6,332 nt of DNA from an uncultured Propionibacteriaceae bacterium (GTDB lineage: Bacteria > Actinomycetota > Actinomycetes > Propionibacteriales > Propionibacteriaceae): positions 1-6,332 of the forward strand of contig CAKZHP010000026.1 in the NCBI GenBank assembly GCA_936924635.1, read 5' to 3'. Under the pieces are notes generated by a model. The model saw nothing but the letters and a program-made list of their open reading frames with translations, was not told where the DNA came from and made no database searches. The stretch's first letter is position 1; each line of letters starts with the position of its first letter. Below, piece after piece: positions 1-5,494 of this stretch. A program made the translations under genes and the position numbers.

Positions 1-582
1 GGCTCCGGCACCCGCCGGTGGGTCGGGCAGCCCGACCGCCGCCGCCAGCCTGGCGAGGGCGGCGTCCAGCGCGAGCACCTCGGCACGGTCCTGACCAGTC
101 TCGAAGCCGGCCGTCGCGGCCACGCCCCGCACGCCCAGGAGCGGAGCTGTCTCCGTCCCTGCCGCCACGACGGCGACCAGCCTGGCCGGCAGGGACGGCA
201 GCCGCACCTGCCCGAGATCGCCGAAGACCGGGCCCTCGTCGAGAGGAGCCGCGGCGGTCGCGCCCAGCGCCGCGAGCAGCCCCGCTCCCCCATCCACGGG
301 CAGGGGCTGGGTGAGGTCGAGCAGCACGGTGCTGGCCCCGGCCGCGATCGCCCGCGCCGCCGCCTCGCCCAAGGGCCCCGTGGTGGTGCCCCCCGTCTGC
401 CTCACCACGGTGGCCCGGCCAGGGCCGAGCGCTGCCACGGCGTCGTCGAGACCGTTCCCGTCGGCGGTCATCGGCACCACGGCCACCGCGTGCCCGGCCG
501 CCGCCCAGGGCGACGCCACGACCCGGCCGGCCTGCGCCGGTGAGAGGTCTCCGACAGCCCCGGTCAGCACGAGCACCCGCAT
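1..582 (-). CDS. Divergent glycerate kinase-like protein, C-terminus beyond window
   Basis: Partial gene: 194 codons read leftwards from ATG 582-580 to base 1 with no stop. The N-terminus MRVLVLTGAVGDLSPAQAG and VVPMTADGNGLDDAV (residues 35-49) align with the glycerate 2-kinase (GlxK) opening, usually PDSFKGSLSA and PMADGGEGT. DGGAGLLAALGA (97-108) matches the DGGAG motif, and the region around PLLGVRGVAA (147-156) matches the family NPLxGPRGAA stretch. PPAGAGA (188-194) matches the PGAGAAGG region, so the fold can be followed throughout. The expected DSFKG, ADGGEG, GGSATN and FGPQKG signatures are altered or absent, and about 35 residues are missing before DGGAG. It may therefore not be an active glycerate kinase. 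The position, divergent from a DUF3043 gene, matches Rv2205c of M. tuberculosis as I remember it. The family call is fairly secure; the function is unknown. Confidence 0.72.
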   Translation of the reverse strand, partial: MRVLVLTGAVGDLSPAQAGRVVASPWAAAGHAVAVVPMTADGNGLDDAVAALGPGRATVVRQTGGTTTGPLGEAAARAIAAGASTVLLDLTQPLPVDGGAGLLAALGATAAAPLDEGPVFGDLGQVRLPSLPARLVAVVAAGTETAPLLGVRGVAATAGFETGQDRAEVLALDAALARLAAAVGLPDPPAGAGA

Positions 583-590
583 GAGCGGTG

Positions 591-596
591 AGCGTA
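591..596 (-). promoter_or_regulatory. Candidate -10 box for the glycerate kinase-like gene
   Basis: On the minus strand TACGCT fits the TANNNT pattern of the actinobacterial housekeeping sigma factor. It ends 8 bases before the ATG at 582, so transcription would start at or next to the A of the start codon. No Shine-Dalgarno sequence precedes that ATG, which fits a leaderless mRNA, a common type in actinobacteria. No good -35 box is seen. Confidence 0.35.
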
Positions 597-602
597 TCGG
601 GA

Positions 603-608
603 TAGCAT
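603..608 (+). promoter_or_regulatory. Candidate -10 box for the DUF3043 gene
   Basis: TAGCAT fits TANNNT and would give a start near base 615, with a leader of about 29 bases that includes the ribosome binding site at 634-638. No recognisable -35 box lies 16-19 bases upstream. The whole divergent spacer is 61 bases, so this promoter and the one facing the other way are closely packed. Confidence 0.35.
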
Positions 609-633
609 GCAGGCACTTCCAGCAAGCGACAGC

Positions 634-638
634 GAGGA
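634..638 (+). promoter_or_regulatory. Ribosome binding site setting the DUF3043 start
   Basis: GAGGA lies 5 bases before GTG 644. This favours that GTG over the in-frame upstream ATG at 311, which would force the protein through the oppositely transcribed gene. Confidence 0.6.
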
Positions 639-643
639 CGAGC

Positions 644-1291
644 GTGGGACTGTTCCGCCCGTACGACCCCCAGGCCAAGGACCAGGCCACCGAGTCGGAG
701 ACGACCAGCGCCCGCGTCGGCACTGGCACGAAGACCGGCTCCACCGCGGTGCGGGCTGGCGGCGCGAAGACCGCCCCCACGAGCACCCCAGCCCCCGTCA
801 GGGCCGGCGGCAAGGGCGCCCCGACCCCGACCCGCAAGGAGGCTGAGGCGGCGCGGCGGCAGCGGCTGAACCCGGTGCTGAGCCCGAAGGAGGCCAAGGC
901 GCGCGACCGGGAGGCGCGGTACGAGGCCCGTACGAAGTCGATGGCGGCAGCGGAGGGGACCCCGGAGCGGGTGCTGCTGCGCGACTACATCGACTCCCGG
1001 TGGACCATCGCGGAGTTCCTGCTCCCGGTGATGCTGGTGGTGCTGGCCCTGTCGTTCCTGGCCGGCCGCTTCCCTGTGCTGATGCTGGTGTCGACCGTGG
1101 CGGCGTACGTGCTGATGATCCTGGCCATCATCGACATCTGGCGGCTGTGGCGCGGGTACAAGCGTCTGCTCGCCGAGCGCCACCCCTCGGCCAGCCCCCG
1201 CGGTCTGCTGATGGTGGCGGTCAACCGTGCCATGTCGATCCGCCGCTTCCGCGTCCCGCCGCCCCGCATCAGCCGCGGCGACTCCTTCTGA
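644..1291 (+). CDS. DUF3043 family membrane protein
   Basis: A 215-residue protein starting at GTG 644. Residues 1-60 are hydrophilic, rich in Ala, Thr and Gly, and low in complexity, with the pentapeptide VRAGG twice (36-40, 52-56). Residues 61-115 are highly charged, beginning PTPTRKEAEAARRQRL, the type of basic segment found in DUF3043 proteins. LLRDYIDSRWTIAEF (111-125) leads into two membrane helices at about 125-141 and 145-166. The C-terminal tail GLLMVAVNRAMSIRRFRVPPP (187-207) ends in a basic, proline-rich stretch typical of the family, probably cytoplasmic. Nothing indicates a catalytic activity, and the role of DUF3043 is unknown to me. The equivalent M. tuberculosis gene is, from memory, Rv2206. 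The aldo/keto reductase starts 28 bases after its stop, so co-transcription is likely. Confidence 0.88.
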   Translation: MGLFRPYDPQAKDQATESETTSARVGTGTKTGSTAVRAGGAKTAPTSTPAPVRAGGKGAPTPTRKEAEAARRQRLNPVLSPKEAKARDREARYEARTKSMAAAEGTPERVLLRDYIDSRWTIAEFLLPVMLVVLALSFLAGRFPVLMLVSTVAAYVLMILAIIDIWRLWRGYKRLLAERHPSASPRGLLMVAVNRAMSIRRFRVPPPRISRGDSF

Positions 1292-1319
1292 CCCACCACA
1301 GACATCGAAAGGCACCGAC

Positions 1320-2333
1320 ATGGAGTTTCGTCACCTCGGCTCGAGCGGCCTCAAGGTCTCCGCGATCTCGTACGGCAACTGGCTCACGCACGGCTCGCAG
1401 GTGGAGAAGGAGGCCGCGCAGGAGTGCGTGAAGGCCGCGCTCGATGCGGGCATCACCACCTTCGACACCGCCGACGTGTACGCCAACACGAAGGCCGAGA
1501 GCATCCTCGGCAAGGCGCTGAAGGGCGAGCGGCGTGAGAGCGTCGAGATCCTCACCAAGGTGTACTGGCCGGTCGGCCCGCACGGCCCCAACGACGTGGG
1601 CCTGTCGCGCAAGCACATCCACGAGGGCATCAACGGGTCGCTCACCCGGCTGAAGACCGACTACGTCGACCTCTACCAGTGCCACCGCTACGACTACGAG
1701 ACGCCGCTGGAGGAGACGATGGAGGCGCTCGCCGACGTCGTGCGCCAGGGCAAGGCGCTCTACAGCGGTGTCTCGGAGTGGTCGGCCGAGCAGATTCGGC
1801 AGGGTCACGCCATGGCGCGGGAGCTGAAGATCCCGTTCGTCTCCAACCAGCCGCAGTACAACATGCTGTGGCGGGTGATCGAGCCCGAGGTGGTGCCCAC
1901 CTGCCGCGAGCTCGGCGTGGGCCAGATCGTGTTCTCGCCGATGGCGCAGGGCGTGCTCACCGGCAAGTACGTGCCCGGGGGCGACCTGCCCAAGGGCTCC
2001 CGCGCCACCGACACCAAGGGTGGGGCCACGATGATCAAGCGGTGGCTCGACAACGACGACGTGCTGACGCGTGTCCAGGACCTCAGGCCCATCGCGGAGG
2101 ACGAGGGCCTCACCATGGGCCAGCTCGCGCTCGCCTGGGTGCTCCACAACGACAACGTCGCCTCGGCGATCGCGGGCGCCTCCCGCCCCGAGCAGATCGC
2201 CGAGAGCGCTGCCGTGGCCGGCCGCAAGCTGACGAAGGAGACCATCACCCGCATCGACAAGGTGCTGGGCAAGGTCCCGAACACCGACGGCTCCGTCGCC
2301 GGGTCGGCCTCGCCGCAGCAGCGCCCGGCCTGA
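1320..2333 (+). CDS. Aldo/keto reductase, Kv-beta/YghZ-like branch
   Basis: A 337-residue (alpha/beta)8-barrel oxidoreductase, expected to be cytosolic and to reduce aldehydes or ketones with NADPH. The start is ATG 1320, preceded by GAAAGG at 1307-1312. The fold begins at once with MEFRHLGSSGLKVSAISYG. The catalytic tetrad is complete: Asp49 and Tyr54 in FDTADVY, Lys80 in LTKVYW, and His122 in QCHRYD. SPMAQGVLTGKY (206-217) and GASRPEQI (286-293) are the C-terminal cofactor-binding segments; Ser288 and Arg289 are placed to contact the NADPH 2'-phosphate. CHRYD and the length suit the branch containing potassium channel beta subunits and YghZ rather than short aldose-reductase types. The tail after about 320 is low in complexity and probably disordered. 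The substrate cannot be inferred: no pathway genes adjoin it. Confidence 0.93.
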   Translation: MEFRHLGSSGLKVSAISYGNWLTHGSQVEKEAAQECVKAALDAGITTFDTADVYANTKAESILGKALKGERRESVEILTKVYWPVGPHGPNDVGLSRKHIHEGINGSLTRLKTDYVDLYQCHRYDYETPLEETMEALADVVRQGKALYSGVSEWSAEQIRQGHAMARELKIPFVSNQPQYNMLWRVIEPEVVPTCRELGVGQIVFSPMAQGVLTGKYVPGGDLPKGSRATDTKGGATMIKRWLDNDDVLTRVQDLRPIAEDEGLTMGQLALAWVLHNDNVASAIAGASRPEQIAESAAVAGRKLTKETITRIDKVLGKVPNTDGSVAGSASPQQRPA

Positions 2334-2334
2334 C

Positions 2335-2526
2335 GTGGCGTGGTCCTGGCGTACGCCTGACGACACCGACCTGGCCGGGATCGGCGGGTCGGGGTTCCCG
2401 ACGCGGGCCGATGCGGAGGCGTGGTTGACCGAGACGTACCAGCAGCTCCGCGCTGCCGGCCTGGTCGAGGTCGCCCTGTACGACGAGGGGCGGCTCGTCT
2501 ACGGGCCGGTGCCGCTCACGTCCTGA
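2335..2526 (+). CDS. Small conserved-looking hypothetical protein, 63 residues
   Basis: GTG 2335 lies one base after the aldo/keto reductase TGA (2331-2333), so translation is probably coupled; no separate ribosome binding site is seen. The protein opens MAWSWRTPDD, has FPTRADAEAWLTETYQQL (24-41) and ends LVYGPVPLTS. This resembles small actinobacterial hypothetical proteins I recall, with an N-terminal SWRY-like strand, a central 'F-P/S-x-x-A-D-A-E-x-W' helix and a final 'VYGPM-L' strand, so it looks like a complete compact alpha/beta domain rather than a chance frame. There is no signal peptide, membrane segment or catalytic motif. Its last 28 bases overlap the end of the opposing membrane protein gene. 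Function unknown. Confidence 0.72.
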   Translation: MAWSWRTPDDTDLAGIGGSGFPTRADAEAWLTETYQQLRAAGLVEVALYDEGRLVYGPVPLTS

Positions 2527-2819
2527 CGCCGCCACGCTCCCCGGACGAGCACCAGCCCGAACACCGCCACCAGGGCCCCCACGGCCCCGATCACCGGCCT
2601 CGCCCCGTACGCGGCCTGCCGCCGCTCCTCGTACGTCTGCTCCTTGTCAGCCGGGCCGCCGCCGAGCGGGCTGTGCCTGCAGACGGCGCCCGGCTGCATC
2701 ACCTCGCCACGACAGGTGACCGTCGGCTCCCCCGCGAGCACCGCCCACCCCAACGCCAGCAGCCCCACCGCCACGACCACCAGGTGGGCGACCAGCGCCC
2801 CCCGGCCGTCACGCGTCAC
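2499..2819 (-). CDS. Small two-helix membrane protein with a two-cysteine loop
   Basis: A 106-residue hypothetical protein starting at GTG 2819, which overlaps the gcvT stop (2811-2809) by 11 bases; a second in-frame GTG at 2825 is also possible. Hydrophobic helices run at about 8-29 and 76-94. Between them a polar loop carries Cys36 and Cys47 in TCRGEVMQPGAVCRH, followed by TYEERRQAAYG (62-72). With a short Arg-containing start and a basic end (RGAWRRQD, 93-100), both termini should be cytoplasmic and the loop outside, so the two cysteines could form a disulfide. Similar short actinobacterial proteins with a 'C-x-G-x-x-M-x-P-G-x-x-C' loop are familiar to me, but I know of no function. It probably depends on gcvT transcription and on translational coupling. 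Confidence 0.7.
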   Translation of the reverse strand: MTRDGRGALVAHLVVVAVGLLALGWAVLAGEPTVTCRGEVMQPGAVCRHSPLGGGPADKEQTYEERRQAAYGARPVIGAVGALVAVFGLVLVRGAWRRQDVSGTGP

Positions 2820-3909
2820 GGACACCGGCCACCACGAACGGAGGCCGCACGACCTCGAACCGTTCGGTGCGCGTGCGCACCACCACACCGACCTCAGCGC
2901 CCAGGGGCACGTCGGGCGGCAGCAGGGCCAGTGCGATGCCGGTGCGCAGCGTGGGCGAGAACGTGCCAGACGTGACGCGCCCCATCACCTCGCCGTCGGC
3001 GCCCACCACGTCCATGCCGTGCCTCGGGATGCCGCGCCCGACGGCCCGCAGCCCTCGCAGCACACGCGTCGGAGCCCGCCGTTCCTCCCGCAACGCCGCG
3101 TCGCCGCCGAACCTCTCCTTCTTCCACGCGACCGCCCACCCGGCGCCGCCCGCGACGGGCGAGATGTCCGGGCCGAGGTCGTTGCCGTGGAGCGGGTAGC
3201 CCATCTCCTGGCGCAGCGTGTCGCGGGCCCCGAGACCGCACCGGGCGATCCCGTACGCCTCTCCTGCCGCGAGGACCGCGTCCCACACCACGCCTGCCCG
3301 GTCGGCCGGGCACACCAGCTCGTACCCCCGCTCGCCCGTGTACCCGGTGCGGCACACCGTCAGCGCCACGCCGTCGAGGGCCGCGTCGACGAAGCCCATG
3401 TAGTCGTGCCCCACGGGCAGCCCCAGGGCGGCGAGCGTCTCGTCCGACGCCGGGCCCTGCACCGCCAGCACCGCGTGCTCGCGGTGCTGGTCCTCGACCC
3501 GTACCCCAGCGGGCATCCCCGCGGTGAGCCGGCGCACCACCTCGGCCGCGTTGGCCGCGTTGGGCACCAGGAACACCTCGTCGTCGCTGCGCACGTACGC
3601 GATGAGGTCGTCGACCGTGCCCCCGCGCTCGTCGCACAGCAGGGTGTACTGCGCCTGCCCCGGCCCGACCTTGCGCAGGTCGTTGGTGAGCCGCTCGTTG
3701 AGCGCGTCCACGGCGCCGGGGCCGGTCACCAGCGCCTTGCCGAGATGGCTGACGTCGAACAGACCGACCCGTTCGCGTACGGCGGTGTGCTCGGCCACCA
3801 CCCCGGCGTACTCCAGCGGCATCGACCAGCCACCGAACGGGGCCATCTTGGCCCCGGCGGCGACGTGCCGCTCGTGCAGAGGCGAGTGCCACAGCTGTTC
3901 GGTGCCCAC
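2809..3909 (-). CDS. gcvT: Aminomethyltransferase, glycine cleavage T-protein
   Basis: A 366-residue GcvT. It takes the aminomethyl group from lipoylated H-protein, releases ammonia and transfers the one-carbon unit to tetrahydrofolate, in the cytosol. The usual landmarks are present in order: SPLHERHVAAGAKMAPFGGW (9-28), GLFDVSHLGK (49-58), GGTVDDLIAY (96-105; the Asp pair holds the catalytic folate-contacting Asp), YTGERGYEL (190-198), GLGARDTLRQEMGYPLHGND (225-244), WKKERFGGDAAL (262-273) and RVTSGTFSPTLRTGIALAL (311-329). Length is normal. GTG 3909 is chosen because a strong GGAGGA precedes it and homologues begin just before the SPLH segment; an upstream ATG at 3957 would add 16 basic residues and run into the promoter region. 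gcvP and gcvH are not in the window, which is common in actinobacteria, where gcvT often sits beside the M17 aminopeptidase gene. Confidence 0.96.
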   Translation of the reverse strand: MGTEQLWHSPLHERHVAAGAKMAPFGGWSMPLEYAGVVAEHTAVRERVGLFDVSHLGKALVTGPGAVDALNERLTNDLRKVGPGQAQYTLLCDERGGTVDDLIAYVRSDDEVFLVPNAANAAEVVRRLTAGMPAGVRVEDQHREHAVLAVQGPASDETLAALGLPVGHDYMGFVDAALDGVALTVCRTGYTGERGYELVCPADRAGVVWDAVLAAGEAYGIARCGLGARDTLRQEMGYPLHGNDLGPDISPVAGGAGWAVAWKKERFGGDAALREERRAPTRVLRGLRAVGRGIPRHGMDVVGADGEVMGRVTSGTFSPTLRTGIALALLPPDVPLGAEVGVVVRTRTERFEVVRPPFVVAGVRDA

Positions 3910-3913
3910 CGTG

Positions 3914-3919
3914 TCCTCC
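3914..3919 (-). promoter_or_regulatory. Ribosome binding site setting the gcvT start
   Basis: GGAGGA on the minus strand lies 4 bases before GTG 3909. It is the strongest Shine-Dalgarno match in this spacer and decides for the shorter GcvT over the ATG at 3957. Confidence 0.7.
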
Positions 3920-3960
3920 GTCCGGCGCCGTCGTCCGCGCACCTGCGGAGACGACAAGTG

Positions 3961-3966
3961 ACGATA
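3961..3966 (-). promoter_or_regulatory. Candidate -10 box for gcvT
   Basis: TATCGT on the minus strand fits TANNNT. It would give a start near 3954 and a leader of about 45 bases containing the GGAGGA site. The leader is too short for a glycine riboswitch. No clear -35 box is seen. Confidence 0.35.
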
Positions 3967-3970
3967 CTCT
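3965..3970 (+). promoter_or_regulatory. Candidate -10 box for pepA
   Basis: TACTCT, preceded by GA, fits TANNNT and would start transcription near 3977, leaving a leader of about 43 bases before GTG 4020. It shares bases 3965-3966 with the oppositely directed gcvT -10 candidate. No TTGACA-like -35 box is found at 16-19 bases. Confidence 0.4.
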
Positions 3971-4006
3971 GGCGGACCGGGGCGATGCCCCTCCCAGCGT
4001 CACAGC

Positions 4007-4012
4007 GAAAGG
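4007..4012 (+). promoter_or_regulatory. Ribosome binding site of pepA
   Basis: GAAAGG lies 7 bases before GTG 4020 and supports that start. The same hexamer at a similar distance precedes the aldo/keto reductase. Confidence 0.55.
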
Positions 4013-4019
4013 TGCACCC

Positions 4020-5492
4020 GTGGTCTCCGTCTCCCTCGCCAAGAAGCTGCCCGGCGACGTCGACGCCGTCATCGTCGGCCTCACCGAGGTGTCCGGCACC
4101 CCGGCCCTGGTCGACGTCCCCGCCGATCTCGCGAGGGATCTCACCAAGCGCTTTGGCTCCCCCCTCTCGGTGGCCCTTGACCTCGGCGCCAAGGCGACCA
4201 TCGGCACCGCCACCTTGCTGCCCACCGCCGGCCCCCGGCTGGTGGTCGTCGGCCTCGGCGACGTCGACGTGACCCCCGAGCAGGTGCGTCGCGCCGTGGG
4301 CAACGGCATCCGTCGCCTCGCGGCGCTCGAGCCGGCCAAGCCGCTCCACGTCGCGGTGAGCATGGACCTCGTCGAGCCCGAGGTCATCAAGGGCGCCGCC
4401 GAGGGCGCGCTGCTCGGTGCGTACACGTTCACCAAGATCGGCAGCGAGCCGACCACGCTGCTGCGGGCCCTGACCCTGGTCTCGCCCCGCGGGGAGGCGC
4501 GCGACGCCCTCACCGCCGCCCAGGCGGTCGCCGACGGCGTCAACCAGGCCCGCGACTGGATCAACCTGCCGGCGAACCGTCTCTACCCCGAGACCTTCGC
4601 CGACGCCGCCTCCACCATGGCCAAGCAGGCCAAGCTGTCGTGCGAGGTGCTCGACGAGAAGGCCCTGGCCCGCGACGGCTACGGCGGCATCCTCGCCGTC
4701 GGCGGCGGCTCGGTGCGACCGCCACGGCTGGTGCGCCTCTCGTACGCTCCTCGCGGCGCCCGCACCCACCTCGCGCTGGTCGGCAAGGGCATCACCTTCG
4801 ACACCGGCGGCATCAACATCAAGCCCGGTGAGTCCATGGCCACCATGAAGAACGACATGTCCGGTGCGGCCGCGGTCCTGGCCGCCACCAAGGTGATCGC
4901 CGACCTGGGTCTGAAGGTGCGCGTCACCACGTACGCGGCGATGGCCGAGAACATGCCGTCGGGCTCGGCCTACCGGCCTTCGGACGTGCTCACGATGTTC
5001 GGCGGCAAGACCGTGGAGAACTACAACTCCGACGCCGAGGGCCGCCTGGTCATGGCCGACGCCCTGGTCCGCGCTGTGCGCGACGAGCCCGACCTGGTCA
5101 TCGACGTGGCGACCCTCACCGGCGCCTGCGTGGTCGCCCTCGGCGAGAAGACTGCGGGCCTGATGGCGACCGACGACCAGACGGCCGACCTGGTGCTCGA
5201 CGCCGCGGAGGCGGCGGGTGAGGCGTTCTGGCAGCTGCCGATCACCGACGAGGCCAAGGACGTGCTGAAGTCGAAGGTGGCCGACATCCGCTCCGGCGGC
5301 AAGCGCTGGGGCGGGGCGCTCTCGGCGGCCGCGTTCCTTCGGGAGTTCGTCGGGGAGGACACCGCCTGGGCCCACCTGGACATCGCCGGTCCGGCCTTCA
5401 ACGAGCACGAGGCGTACGACTACGTGCCGTCCGGTGGCACCGGCGTCGCCGTGCGTACCCTCGTGGCCCTCGCCCAGTCGCTCCAGGGCTGA
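4020..5492 (+). CDS. pepA: Leucyl aminopeptidase, M17 family
   Basis: A 490-residue cytosolic two-metal aminopeptidase that removes N-terminal residues, preferring Leu-like ones, and serves peptide turnover; the family forms hexamers. Residues 1 to about 150 are the variable N-terminal domain; the catalytic domain fills about 165-485. All catalytic residues are present with the spacing of E. coli PepA: metal ligands Lys256 and Asp261 in VGKGITFDTGG, Asp279 in MKNDMSGAA, and Asp338 and Glu340 in NSDAEGRL; catalytic Lys268 (IKPG) and Arg342. The signature reads NSDAEGRL where most members have NTDAEGRL, a mild change. WQLPITDEAKDVLKS (404-418) and the C-terminal AHLDIAGPAF (451-460) are also typical. 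In M. tuberculosis the same gene is called pepB. It is transcribed away from gcvT and followed, after two bases, by a flavoprotein gene. Confidence 0.97.
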   Translation: MVSVSLAKKLPGDVDAVIVGLTEVSGTPALVDVPADLARDLTKRFGSPLSVALDLGAKATIGTATLLPTAGPRLVVVGLGDVDVTPEQVRRAVGNGIRRLAALEPAKPLHVAVSMDLVEPEVIKGAAEGALLGAYTFTKIGSEPTTLLRALTLVSPRGEARDALTAAQAVADGVNQARDWINLPANRLYPETFADAASTMAKQAKLSCEVLDEKALARDGYGGILAVGGGSVRPPRLVRLSYAPRGARTHLALVGKGITFDTGGINIKPGESMATMKNDMSGAAAVLAATKVIADLGLKVRVTTYAAMAENMPSGSAYRPSDVLTMFGGKTVENYNSDAEGRLVMADALVRAVRDEPDLVIDVATLTGACVVALGEKTAGLMATDDQTADLVLDAAEAAGEAFWQLPITDEAKDVLKSKVADIRSGGKRWGGALSAAAFLREFVGEDTAWAHLDIAGPAFNEHEAYDYVPSGGTGVAVRTLVALAQSLQG

Positions 5493-5494
5493 TC

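Noticed and set aside
311..643. N-terminal extension of the DUF3043 frame to ATG 311
   Set aside because: The extension lies antisense to the glycerate kinase-like coding region, and a good GAGGA-GTG start exists at 644.
734..811. Repeated VRAGG coding segment in the DUF3043 gene
   Set aside because: Only two copies in a low-complexity, probably disordered N-terminus; not enough for a structured repeat.
1269..2366. Long minus-strand open frame (365 codons) opposite the aldo/keto reductase
   Set aside because: It is a by-product of high GC3 on the coding strand: its translation is His/Leu/Val/Gly-rich with no domain, while the plus strand encodes a complete enzyme.
3910..3957. Longer GcvT from ATG 3957
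   Set aside because: It would add 16 Arg-rich residues not typical of the family and has no strong ribosome binding site, whereas GGAGGA precedes GTG 3909.
3910..4019. Glycine riboswitch upstream of gcvT
   Set aside because: The spacer is shared by two promoters and leaves about 45 bases of leader, too short for the aptamer, and no aptamer-like core is visible.
2644..4272. 542-codon plus-strand open frame opposite gcvT
   Set aside because: Antisense shadow of gcvT, spanning the gcvT-pepA spacer into pepA in a different frame; His/Arg/Pro-rich with no recognisable motif.
3726..5408. 560-codon minus-strand open frame opposite pepA and running into gcvT
   Set aside because: Covers two well-supported genes out of frame, crosses the promoter spacer and shows only low-complexity Gly/Val/His-rich sequence.
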